Of a stretch of 64,000 nucleotides of DNA, positions 8,579 to 16,338 are shown in pieces. Position 1 is the first letter of the stretch. The number at the start of each line of letters is the position of its first letter. Source of the DNA: Lachnospiraceae bacterium A4 (lineage in GTDB: Bacteria; Bacillota; Clostridia; Lachnospirales; Lachnospiraceae); contig KE159549.1 of assembly GCA_000403215.2 (NCBI GenBank), positions 256,930-320,929 of the forward strand, in the 5' to 3' direction. The translations under genes were made by a program, and so were the position numbers. Under the pieces are notes generated by a model. That model had not been told where the DNA came from, did no database searches, and was given only the letters and a program-made list of their open reading frames with translations.

Positions 8579-8587
8579 GAGATTTAT

Positions 8588-9166
8588 ATGAACAAGAAAA
8601 TTATCATTATCGAAGGCTATCTGGCTACTGGAAAGTCTACGTTTGCATTGCAGTTGTCCAAAGCATTAAATATACCATACTTCATTAAGGATACCTTTAA
8701 AATTGCACTTTGCAAAAATATTGCTGTCACCAGCAGAACAGAAAGCAGTGTTTTTTCAACGGTCACGTTTGACGGCATGATGTACGTTGCGGAAAGAATA
8801 TTGGAAACAAGCAGCCCTGTTATAATTGAAGGAAATTTTGTTCCAACCGGCGTCAAAAAGGTTGATGAAGCTGGCGCGATAAAGCACTTAATTGACCGAT
8901 TCAATTACACTTCATTGGATTTCAAATTTATGGGAGATACACGAGTTTTGCATCAACGATTTCTGGAACGAGAAAAAACTGCTGAACGCGGGGAAGTGAA
9001 CAAAATAGGGATGGATGTTCCCTATGACACGTTCAATCAGTGGTGCCACAATCTTGACGGTTTTGATATTGGTGGAGAAACGATACGAGTAGATACAACC
9101 TATTTTCCTGACGTTAATTTTAATACCTACATCAAACTGGCAAAAGAATTTATGGATAAGCCATAG
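8588..9166 (+). CDS. P-loop kinase / AAA-type ATPase, 192 aa
   Basis: The N-terminus KKIIIIEGYLATGKST is a Walker A motif of the small-molecule kinase type, with Gly-x-x-x-x-Gly-Lys-Ser. Further on, VIIEGNFVPTGV resembles the hydrophobic strand and acidic end of Walker B, and LHQRFLEREKTAERGE resembles the arginine-rich lid of zeta-toxin or nucleoside/chloramphenicol-type kinases. Substrate cannot be told from sequence. The ATG at 8588 is chosen over an upstream start at 8540 because GGAG lies six bases before it and the upstream codons fall in the hairpin repeat. It is a free-standing accessory gene. Confidence 0.8.
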   Translation: MNKKIIIIEGYLATGKSTFALQLSKALNIPYFIKDTFKIALCKNIAVTSRTESSVFSTVTFDGMMYVAERILETSSPVIIEGNFVPTGVKKVDEAGAIKHLIDRFNYTSLDFKFMGDTRVLHQRFLEREKTAERGEVNKIGMDVPYDTFNQWCHNLDGFDIGGETIRVDTTYFPDVNFNTYIKLAKEFMDKP

Positions 9167-9320
9167 CTGGGCAGAGTACAGAATCCGGCGTGATTCGGAA
9201 TTGTGTATCCATTAAAAACAGGCTTATAAATATACATTGCAGGCAACAGGCAAAAGTTTTATAATCAAGTATATAAATCGGAATTTTCCGACACAACAAT
9301 AAATCAAAAAGGATATGGAT

Positions 9321-10406
9321 ATGAAAAATACGAAACCGAAATCTAAGAAGAAAAAGATTCTCATTATTATATTATCTATTGTGGTCACACTAATAATTGC
9401 TGGCGATTGGATATTGACTGTAATGGTATATAACGAGAATTTTAACCAGCGATTTGAGAGCTATGAGCCGCTTATGCTCTATGTTGATGACTTTGACGGA
9501 TTGCACCGCACGAAATATGAGTTTAGTTCCAACGAGGGGCAGAAACTGGCGGGATATATGTATAGTTCGGGAGAAAACCAGCGTGGTATCGTTGTAATGG
9601 CACATGGCTTTGGTGGAGGTGGACATAATTCTTATATGGATTGCGTAAATTATTTTGCCTGTCAAGGATATTATGTTTTCTCCTATGACGCTACGGGAAA
9701 TGATGAAAGCGAGGGTGAGGGAGTCGGAGGACTTCCACAGGGAGTAATTGACCTTGATTATGCAATCACATTTGTGGAAGAAAGCGGGAAATTCCCAAGT
9801 CTGCCAATCGTTTTATTCGGGCATAGCTGGGGCGGCTACAGTGTTTGCAGTGTGCTTACATACCACCCCGAAGTAAAAGCCGTTATAGCGTGTTCGGGTT
9901 TTAACGCTTCACCGGATCTGTTTGAAGCCGAGGGGAAAAAACAGGTAGGAAATGGTATTTATTTGATGTTACCATTTGTGAAACTGCATGAGAGGATTCA
10001 ATATGGCGGGTATGCCTCAAATACTGCGTTGGACGGCTTCTCAAAATGCAGTGCCGCTGTTATGATTGTGCATAGCTTTGATGATGAAGTTGTTCCAGCC
10101 GAATACGGCTACGAAATTTATTACGAAAAATACAAGGATGATTCCCGATTTAGCTTTATTCCTCTTGAGAATAAAGGACATAACTATTTCAATGACGACA
10201 CATATCGCAATGAGTTTCATGCGAAATTTGATGAATGGCTCAAAACGCTTGACTATGACTATAACACAGAGGAAAACAAGGAACGGTTTTCGGAGGATAA
10301 AGCTAATTATATATATCAAAACCTTGACAGGGAAAAATGGTGTAATTCATTGGATTTGGAGTTGTTCGAGGGTTTTATTGGGTTTTATGATGAACATATA
10401 CATTAA
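9321..10406 (+). CDS. Membrane-anchored alpha/beta hydrolase
   Basis: The 361-aa protein starts with a lysine-rich tail and a single membrane helix (ILIIILSIVVTLIIAGDWIL), placing the catalytic domain outside the cytoplasm. The alpha/beta hydrolase core shows the oxyanion strand VVMAHGFGGGGH, the nucleophile elbow GHSWGG, the acid in HSFDDEVVP and the catalytic His in NKGHNYF. These fit serine hydrolases of the acyl-esterase or lipase-like group; the substrate is unknown. I prefer the ATG at 9321 because AAGG is eight bases upstream; an ATG at 9315 would be too close. A degenerate 28-bp tail motif starts 8 bases after the stop. Confidence 0.88.
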   Translation: MKNTKPKSKKKKILIIILSIVVTLIIAGDWILTVMVYNENFNQRFESYEPLMLYVDDFDGLHRTKYEFSSNEGQKLAGYMYSSGENQRGIVVMAHGFGGGGHNSYMDCVNYFACQGYYVFSYDATGNDESEGEGVGGLPQGVIDLDYAITFVEESGKFPSLPIVLFGHSWGGYSVCSVLTYHPEVKAVIACSGFNASPDLFEAEGKKQVGNGIYLMLPFVKLHERIQYGGYASNTALDGFSKCSAAVMIVHSFDDEVVPAEYGYEIYYEKYKDDSRFSFIPLENKGHNYFNDDTYRNEFHAKFDEWLKTLDYDYNTEENKERFSEDKANYIYQNLDREKWCNSLDLELFEGFIGFYDEHIH

Positions 10407-10413
10407 CCAAATT

Positions 10414-10441
10414 CCTGTTTAAAGAGTTGTCGGGTAAATGT
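10414..10441 (+). repeat. 28-bp 3'-tail motif, degenerate copy 3
   Basis: About 20 of 28 positions agree with the copies at 8305 and 11281 (core TAAAGARTTGT). It lies 8 bases after the hydrolase stop codon, the same relative position as the other copies. Confidence 0.45.
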
Positions 10442-10532
10442 AACTTCGTGATCATATGTGAAAATATACATTGTACTTCAAATTTTAAGCAGTGAGTACA
10501 CTTTTCCGAAAAAATAGTAAAAAATAATAAAG

Positions 10533-10583
10533 AAAACCTTGCTGATTTTCAGAAACGGAAACTGAAGCTCGGCAAGGTTTTTT
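10533..10583 (+). terminator. Intrinsic terminator after the hydrolase gene
   Basis: Stem AACCTTGC (10535-10542) pairs with GCAAGGTT (10572-10579) and is followed by a T run. The rest of the 10407-10752 gap holds the tail motif and the promoter at 10650; no gene is seen. Confidence 0.75.
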
Positions 10584-10649
10584 CTTAATTTAGCTGAATT
10601 TTTTTAAAGGAGAATACGTTTCATGCACTACATTTATTTTGAAGCAATA

Positions 10650-10677
10650 TTGAAAAATACAGGAGATATGGTATATT
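10650..10677 (+). promoter_or_regulatory. Promoter of the isochorismatase-like gene
   Basis: TTGAAA, 16 bp, TATATT. The box and spacer (AATACAGGAGATATGG) are the same as in the promoter at 11836, so both come from one duplicated promoter. Confidence 0.6.
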
Positions 10678-10752
10678 AAAAGAAATAAGACCATTTAGGT
10701 GTCGTGGTGGATTGGATATGTGAGCGATTATTAGAACTTGGAGGGTAATAGA

Positions 10753-11277
10753 ATGGTATTGCTAGTTGTTGATACTCAAAATTTAATCATGAATAATGAC
10801 TTATATGAATTTCAAACTTTGGTGTATCGTATTAAAACACTAATCAAAGAGGCGCGCAATAATAATATAGAAGTTATTTATGTTAGACATGATGATGGTG
10901 TTGGACAGAAATTAACGAAAGGCGCAGCAGGCTATGAAATATACGAAGAATTTCAGCCAATGCCAAATGAGCGTGTTTTTGATAAAAATGTAAACAGTGC
11001 TTTTCGAGATACAGGGTTGTTGGAGTACTTGCATGAAAAAGACGAAGACACCATTATTATTGTAGGACTGCAAACAGATTACTGCATAGATGCAACAGTG
11101 AAATGTGGTTTTGAGCATGGGCTTAAAATGATTGTTCCAGCAAATACAAACAGTACGTTTGATAATGCGTATATGACAGCCGAAAAATCTTATCGATATT
11201 ATAATGAGTTCATGTGGAATGGAAGATATGCTGAATGTATTTCATTTGAAAAAACGCTTGAATTGATGAACAGATAA
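10753..11277 (+). CDS. Isochorismatase-family cysteine hydrolase
   Basis: The 174-aa protein shows the family hallmarks: the catalytic Asp in LLVVDTQN at the N-terminus, an R-H-D segment VIYVRHDDG, and the nucleophile Cys in LQTDYCIDATV, followed by the cis-peptide-like turn region typical of nicotinamidase/isochorismatase relatives. Members hydrolyse amides or vinyl ethers; the substrate here is not apparent. The ATG at 10753 follows GGAGGGTAATAGA; an in-frame TTG at 10738 is upstream of that site and is rejected. A 28-bp tail motif starts 4 bases after the stop. Confidence 0.88.
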   Translation: MVLLVVDTQNLIMNNDLYEFQTLVYRIKTLIKEARNNNIEVIYVRHDDGVGQKLTKGAAGYEIYEEFQPMPNERVFDKNVNSAFRDTGLLEYLHEKDEDTIIIVGLQTDYCIDATVKCGFEHGLKMIVPANTNSTFDNAYMTAEKSYRYYNEFMWNGRYAECISFEKTLELMNR

Positions 11278-11280
11278 ATT

Positions 11281-11308
11281 CCAGTGTAAAGAATTGTTAG
11301 GTGCGTGT
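11281..11308 (+). repeat. 28-bp 3'-tail motif, copy 2
   Basis: Identical to the copy at 8305-8332 except one base (A to G at position 6). It abuts the isochorismatase-like gene and overlaps the GTG start region of the next gene. Confidence 0.8.
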
Positions 11309-11759
11309 GGAAAACAGAGTGAAAAAGACGATATTAGTGTGGGAACCATATTTTTTTATGGCTTTTGGGTTATTTCATTTACATAGAGTTTGGGGATTAA
11401 TAGATAGAAGCTCTTATGCTGAATTTTGGATTGGTGTATTGGAAAATAAGGGACTATTTTATTTTGGGCTGATGGGATTATTGGCTGCGCTTTGCATTTT
11501 GGGAATGATTACCTTTGTGCGAAATCTGCATAATAACTATTGGTGGAGATGGATATATTTACTTGGCGGTGTATATGTGCTATTTGATTTGTTTGCCATT
11601 GCTGCTGGATTAGAATTTTGGAACAGGCTTTTACGGTGGATGTTTGATGTGAAATCGAGTTACTGGAACATTGTGTGGATGTTTTTTGTATTGCTCGGCG
11701 GTTTTTCCTTTGTATGGGGTGTGAAATTGTTGATACAAAGAAATAGGGCAGTGGTGTAG
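11301..11759 (+). CDS. Small integral membrane protein, 152 aa
   Basis: Four membrane helices are evident (around residues 10-30, 50-72, 83-105 and 125-145), with both ends in the cytoplasm and a basic start and end (RVKK, QRNRAVV). No catalytic motif or named family is recognised. The start is uncertain: GTG codons at 11301, 11307 and 11319 all lack a clear ribosome binding site, and the first lies within the 28-bp repeat. A weak tail-motif relative (CACTGTAAAGCATTGATT, about 11774) lies 14 bases after the stop. Confidence 0.65.
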   Translation: MRVENRVKKTILVWEPYFFMAFGLFHLHRVWGLIDRSSYAEFWIGVLENKGLFYFGLMGLLAALCILGMITFVRNLHNNYWWRWIYLLGGVYVLFDLFAIAAGLEFWNRLLRWMFDVKSSYWNIVWMFFVLLGGFSFVWGVKLLIQRNRAVV

Positions 11760-11835
11760 TAGGCGTATTGTCTCACTGTAAAGCATTGATTCTACAAGTT
11801 TTTTCATAACTTTTGAAGATACTGTTGTGTCATCA

Positions 11836-11863
11836 TTGAAAAATACAGGAGATATGGTATACT
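11836..11863 (+). promoter_or_regulatory. Promoter of the PD-(D/E)XK gene
   Basis: TTGAAA, 16 bp, TATACT, near-identical over about 35 bp to the promoter at 10650. Confidence 0.65.
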
Positions 11864-11952
11864 ATAAGAAAGAGTAGCTTTTTATGGTCCAATGTACGGC
11901 ACAAGGGTCAGCACTTTCGCTCAGCGATACAATCAGAATAAGGAGAGACAAA

Positions 11953-12810
11953 ATGGAAGAGACAACTACGCAATGGCATCTAGGATTAAAACCCGCCGTT
12001 GATTTGGAACTTGCAGAGGAGAGGGAAAACCTGTCATATTACAGGGAATACAGCCTCAACCAGCAGGCATTGGAGATCGACCTGCTAATCATCAAAAAAG
12101 AAGGAAAACAGCCGATCAGGAATGAAATCGGCAGACTGTTTAGAAAGTACAATGTCATTGAGTACAAATCACCAAAAGATGAGTTGAACATTGATACATT
12201 TTACAAAGTGGTTGCATATACAAGCCTGTATAAGTCTTATGGAAAAACAGTGGACGAGCGCAAAGCAGATGAAATCACAATGACCCTCATTCGGAAAGCC
12301 AAGCCAGTAAAACTGTTCCAATATTTTGAGGAACATGGAATCCCGCTTGAAAATCCATATAAGGGGGTATATTATGTGATGGAAGGGTTCATGTTTCCGG
12401 CACAGATCGTGGTCACAAAAGAACTGAACCGTCAGGAACATATATGGCTGACCGCACTGACAGATGAAATGCAGAAACAACAGATGAAAGAGCTATTGGA
12501 TAAAGTAGAGTCGTTTCATACAAAATTTGACAGAGAGCTTGCCGAGGCAGTGCTGGAGGTGGCAATCAAAGCAAACTGGCAGACCGCACAGGAATTGAGA
12601 GGAGATGGAAATATGTGTGAGGCATTAATGGAACTCATGGAACCAGAGATTAATAAGATCAAAGAAACCGTTCGGGAGGAGACAAAGCAGCAAGGAATTA
12701 AGAATGCAATTATAGCCTTGCGTGTTTGTGGAAATGGAGACATTGAAATCAAGAATGCGATTATGAAGGCATATGGAATTTCCTCCAATGAGGCGGAAAA
12801 ATATCTGTAA
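11953..12810 (+). CDS. PD-(D/E)XK nuclease-like protein of the Rpn/transposase-associated group
   Basis: The 285-aa protein carries a PD-(D/E)XK core: QALEIDLLIIKK with the metal-binding Asp and NVIEYKSPKDEL with the E-x-K pair, then FYKVVAYTSLYKS. This arrangement occurs in the Rpn/YhgA-like and related nuclease families that are abundant in Lachnospiraceae genomes. The C-terminal part is helical and ends in a small domain (IKNAIMKAYGISSNEAEKYL). GGAGA stands nine bases before the chosen ATG; the frame extends upstream without support. A truncated copy of its C-terminal end lies 150 bp downstream. Confidence 0.8.
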   Translation: MEETTTQWHLGLKPAVDLELAEERENLSYYREYSLNQQALEIDLLIIKKEGKQPIRNEIGRLFRKYNVIEYKSPKDELNIDTFYKVVAYTSLYKSYGKTVDERKADEITMTLIRKAKPVKLFQYFEEHGIPLENPYKGVYYVMEGFMFPAQIVVTKELNRQEHIWLTALTDEMQKQQMKELLDKVESFHTKFDRELAEAVLEVAIKANWQTAQELRGDGNMCEALMELMEPEINKIKETVREETKQQGIKNAIIALRVCGNGDIEIKNAIMKAYGISSNEAEKYL

Positions 12811-12959
12811 CGATTAGGCGGTACAGTTCTATTATAAGGGCTGTATCGTCTCTGTTTTTGCACCTGTTGTTATATTCTGTGCGCCGCTATGGGAAAGCTT
12901 TAAAATTGTAAAGTCTTTGATGAGCAGAGAAAACTGTATGGAATGACAGAGCAGACGGT

Positions 12960-13199
12960 TAAAGAAACAATCTGAGAGGAGATGGAAATATGTGTGAGGC
13001 ATTAATGGAACTCATGGAACCAGAGATTAATAAGATCAAAGAAACCGTTCGGGAGGAAACAAAGCAGCAAGTAACGCAACAAGGAATCAAGAATGCAGTC
13101 ATCGCCTTAAAAGCATCTGGACATACAAACGATGCAATCAAAAATTTCCTTATCATGGCGTATGGGATCACACAGAATGATGCGGAAAAGTATGTATAA
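12960..13199 (+). pseudogene. Truncated duplicate of the PD-(D/E)XK gene C-terminus
   Basis: About 100 bases (12973-13070) repeat 12597-12694 almost exactly, then the copy diverges while keeping the same ending (IKNFLIMAYGITQNDAEKYV). No nuclease core precedes it; the frame is closed by a stop just upstream of 12960. The upstream fragment FDEQRKLYGMTEQ looks like debris of another family member. A 69-aa product from ATG 12990 could still be made, since a GAGG-type site precedes it. Confidence 0.75.
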
Positions 13200-13252
13200 C
13201 AAAAATCAAGACCAAAAGCATTTTTGAAAAAGCTAAAATAGCACAAAAACAT

Positions 13253-13296
13253 AAAAAATAGAGAGCATTCTGTTAGAAGCTGCCCTCTATTTTTTA
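13253..13296 (+). terminator. Intrinsic terminator
   Basis: AATAGAG (13257-13263) pairs with CTCTATT (13285-13291), followed by TTTTT. The T run leads straight into the shared motif ATGCACACGGGC. Confidence 0.65.
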
Positions 13297-13310
13297 TGCA
13301 CACGGGCACC
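13291..13310 (+). repeat. Post-terminator motif TGCAYACGGG, copy A
   Basis: TTTTTATGCACACGGGCACC follows the terminator T run directly. Related copies follow terminators at 51557 and 54322. Confidence 0.6.
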
Positions 13311-13360
13311 CCAAGGAAGTATGTCAGCAGAAGCTGACGGGTGAAATCTACCAAGAAATA

Positions 13361-13400
13361 AAAAATACCGAAACCCTTCAAAGAATCAAAGGATTTCGGC
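13361..13400 (-). terminator. Terminator of tRNA-Pro
   Basis: On the minus strand GCCGAAATCC pairs with GGGTTTCGGT across a short loop and is followed by ATTTTTTATT. It begins 15 bases after the tRNA 3' end. Confidence 0.75.
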
Positions 13401-13414
13401 GCCCCTGCCAAGAG

Positions 13415-13488
13415 TCGTTGCGACAAGATTCGAACTTGCGACCTCTGCGTCCCGAACGCAGCGCTCTACCAAACTGAGCCACGCAACG
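13415..13488 (-). tRNA. tRNA-Pro (CGG)
   Basis: The 74-nt minus-strand sequence folds as a full cloverleaf: acceptor CGTTGCG/CGCAACG with discriminator A, D-arm GCTC/GAGC, anticodon stem CTGCG/CGCAG around loop TTCGGGA, and T-arm GCAAG-TTCGAAT-CTTGT. The loop gives anticodon CGG, reading CCG proline codons. CCA is not encoded. Confidence 0.96.
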
Positions 13489-13583
13489 AAATAATGTGTT
13501 TTAAGCAGTTACGAATTCATTATACTCGTTTTATAGAAAAAATCAAGTACTTTTTTCACTTTTTTTGTAAAATATGATGTAAT

Positions 13584-13608
13584 CCCCCGATATTGACGTA
13601 ATCGGGGG
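13584..13608. other. Inverted repeat upstream of the hybrid kinase
   Basis: CCCCCGAT (13584-13591) and ATCGGGGG (13601-13608) pair perfectly over a 9-base loop. No T run follows on the plus strand, so an operator or a leader hairpin is possible; it could also be a weak minus-strand terminator. Confidence 0.45.
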
Positions 13609-13757
13609 GCATATGATATTATGATACAAATGTTGATGAATTTTGCGGTGAAGCGATATAAAATTTGAAAAAGAGCTTTTGTGAGGAACGCTTTCATACT
13701 GAAATTTGCAGGTACAGGGATTCTGGTTGGAAGGCGGACAATATGGAGGGATGACGT

Positions 13758-16328
13758 ATGAATAATACAAGAGAGCTTTTTGAACGGACCGGTAAAAGCG
13801 TTCCAGTCGGAGACCACGAAGAACACAGTGAGATGCAGAGTGTTCAGAATTTGGAGACAATCATTAATGAAGGGCTTCGCGTCGCGCTTCTTGAGGAAAC
13901 GCCGGATCAGTCGCTGGGCGTACTGCTTGAGCATCTGGGAAAGGCACTAAATGGAGAGCGGACCTATATTTTTGAGCAAAACGCGTCCGGCGGTGATGAC
14001 AACACCTATGAGTGGGTGGCAGAAGGCGTTCAGCCGGAAATAGAGAACCTTCAAGATGTTCCCGCAGAGGTGTGTGCAAGCTGGTATCGGAACTTTCGTG
14101 TTGGCAGGCACATTGTGATTGAGCATCTGGAAGATATTCAGGAGACAGATCCTCTTCAGTATGAGAACCTAAAGAGACAGAATATTCATTCGCTTGTGGT
14201 AGTGCCACTCTATGACGGCAATAAGATTATCGGATTTTACGGCGTGGACAATCCGCCGGTGAAGTCCATTGAATATGCTACCAATATGCTTCAGACGGCG
14301 GCATATTTTATTGTGTCCTCCCTGAAACGGCGCAATCTGTTCCGTGAGCTTCAAAAGCGGAGCCACAATGTTCTCCATGCCCTCAGCGTGGATTATCTGG
14401 GCATCTATCAGGTTAATTTTGATACAGGAGAATGTGAGAGTTACCGCGGTAATGAACGGATGGGAATGGACTGGGTCGGCTGCTTTAAAGAGGGATATCA
14501 GGCAGCAATGGAGGGGTTTATCTCTCAATATGTAGTTTCGCGTGATCAGGAACGGCTTCGCTCGATGACCAAAAAGGACTATGTGCTCGCACAGCTTCAG
14601 ATGAAGAAAAAGTTTTCGATCCGGTATCAGGTGAAAGACAATTCTTTTGGATTAAAACATTTAGAGATGCATTTTTCCGCTACGGCGAAAGAAAACTGTG
14701 CGATCTTTGCCCAGCGCGATATCAATGCTGTCGTGGAGCAGGAGGAGCAGTACAAGCTGGAAGCAAGACGGAGTCTGGAGGATATTCTGGAGGGTGCCCG
14801 AACCGGAATCTGGACGATCGAGCTGGAGGAGGGCTGCCAGCCGAGGATGTACGCTGACCGGACCATGCGGATTCTGCTGGGCGTGTCAGATGAGATCGAG
14901 CCGGAGGAGTGCTACCAGCATTGGTTTAAAAACATTGCCCCGGATTATGTGGAGATGGTGCAGGAGGCAGTGAAAGACATTTTGGAAACTGGGCGCTCTG
15001 AGGTGATTTACCCTTGGCATCATCCTAAACTTGGGAAAATCTATGTCCGCTGCGGCGGTGTGCCTGACAAGACCTTCAAGAAACCGGGCGTTTGCCTGAA
15101 CGGATACCATCAGGACATCACAGAGACTACAATAGCGAGAAAAAAGCAGGATCAGGCGATCATGGAGCTGCTGGAGAAGGTGAGGCGGGCAAACTCGGCA
15201 AAAAGCGAATTTCTTTCTCATATGTCCCACGATTTGCGCACGCCCATCAACGGGATTCTCGGCATGCTGGAAATCATGGAAAAACGTCAAAATGACGCCG
15301 GGCAGCAGGAGGCGTGCCGCAGGAAAATCCGCGTTTCAACAGGACATTTGCTGTCTCTTGTCAATGATGTGCTTCAGGTCAGCAAACTTGAGAGCGGCAG
15401 ACCCACGGCGGTGGAGGAGCCTTTTGAACTCCATGATACCCTTGAGGAATGTATCACGATTCTTTCGCCTCAGGCGGAGGAGAGAGGTATCCGCATGAGC
15501 TTAGAGGCGAACAGCTTGCAGCATAACAAACTAATTGGAAATGCGCTGCACTTAAAGCAGATTTTGATGAATGTGATCGAGAACGCGCTCAAATATAACC
15601 GTCCCAAGGGGAAAGTATTTGTTCAGGTTCAAGAGACTGCATGTCAGGGCGGAACTGCAAAGTACCGTTTTGTGATTGAAGATACTGGAATCGGCATCGG
15701 GGAGGAATTCAAAAAGCATATTTTTGAACCCTTTACACAGGAACACCAAGGGGCAAGAACCCACTATAACGGTGCGGGGCTTGGCATGTCCATTGTGAAG
15801 AAACTGGTAGACCAGATGAAGGGAACCATTACACTGGACAGTCAGCTTGGCAAGGGGAGTACCGTACAGATAACGCTGCCCATCCAAATCGACGAGACAC
15901 TGAGCGCGCAGCCGATGGATACAGCGCTGGATTTGCAGAGCAATATTGCGGATATGCATGTTCTCTTGGTGGAGGACAATGAGATTAACTGTGAGATCGT
16001 AGAGTTTATGTTAAAGGAGGCGGGTGCGGAGGTCGTGACCGCAAACGACGGACAAGCCGCGGTGGATACCTTTGCGGCATCTGAGCCGGGAACCTTCGAC
16101 TGCATACTCATGGATTTGATGATGCCGGTTATGAGCGGATATGAGGCGACGCGCGTGATTCGTGCGCTCAAGCGTGCAGACGCTGGCAGTGTACCGATCA
16201 TCGCACTGTCTGCAAACACCTTTGAGGAGGATATCGCACTGGCAAAGGATGCTGGAATGAATGAACACTTGGCAAAGCCGGTGGACATGAGAAATCTGTT
16301 TGAAACCATGAGCAGGCTGCGGCGCTGA
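13758..16328 (+). CDS. Hybrid sensor histidine kinase / response regulator
   Basis: The 856-aa cytoplasmic protein has a GAF-like N-terminal domain (about 35-195), a PAS-like region (about 335-455), HisKA with the phospho-His in FLSHMSHDLRTPING (about 491), an HATPase domain with N-box ILMNVIENALKYN and G-boxes DTGIGIG and GAGLGMSIVKKL, and a C-terminal receiver (from ~732) with phosphoacceptor Asp in CILMDLMMP and Lys in LAKPVD. No membrane segment is seen, so it likely senses an internal signal. GGAGGG precedes the ATG. It has no adjacent regulator gene; output may go through a phosphotransfer protein elsewhere. Confidence 0.93.
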   Translation: MNNTRELFERTGKSVPVGDHEEHSEMQSVQNLETIINEGLRVALLEETPDQSLGVLLEHLGKALNGERTYIFEQNASGGDDNTYEWVAEGVQPEIENLQDVPAEVCASWYRNFRVGRHIVIEHLEDIQETDPLQYENLKRQNIHSLVVVPLYDGNKIIGFYGVDNPPVKSIEYATNMLQTAAYFIVSSLKRRNLFRELQKRSHNVLHALSVDYLGIYQVNFDTGECESYRGNERMGMDWVGCFKEGYQAAMEGFISQYVVSRDQERLRSMTKKDYVLAQLQMKKKFSIRYQVKDNSFGLKHLEMHFSATAKENCAIFAQRDINAVVEQEEQYKLEARRSLEDILEGARTGIWTIELEEGCQPRMYADRTMRILLGVSDEIEPEECYQHWFKNIAPDYVEMVQEAVKDILETGRSEVIYPWHHPKLGKIYVRCGGVPDKTFKKPGVCLNGYHQDITETTIARKKQDQAIMELLEKVRRANSAKSEFLSHMSHDLRTPINGILGMLEIMEKRQNDAGQQEACRRKIRVSTGHLLSLVNDVLQVSKLESGRPTAVEEPFELHDTLEECITILSPQAEERGIRMSLEANSLQHNKLIGNALHLKQILMNVIENALKYNRPKGKVFVQVQETACQGGTAKYRFVIEDTGIGIGEEFKKHIFEPFTQEHQGARTHYNGAGLGMSIVKKLVDQMKGTITLDSQLGKGSTVQITLPIQIDETLSAQPMDTALDLQSNIADMHVLLVEDNEINCEIVEFMLKEAGAEVVTANDGQAAVDTFAASEPGTFDCILMDLMMPVMSGYEATRVIRALKRADAGSVPIIALSANTFEEDIALAKDAGMNEHLAKPVDMRNLFETMSRLRR

Positions 16329-16338
16329 CAGGACCTGC

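Noticed and set aside
8382-8591. Opposite-strand frames with repeated ANLGVSTNL
   Set aside because: They are translations of the tandem hairpin repeats and lack ribosome binding sites.
8305-11308. 28-bp tails as true integron attC sites
   Set aside because: GTTAGGT fits one core box but I see no paired inverse core or the bulged stem, and no integrase in the window.
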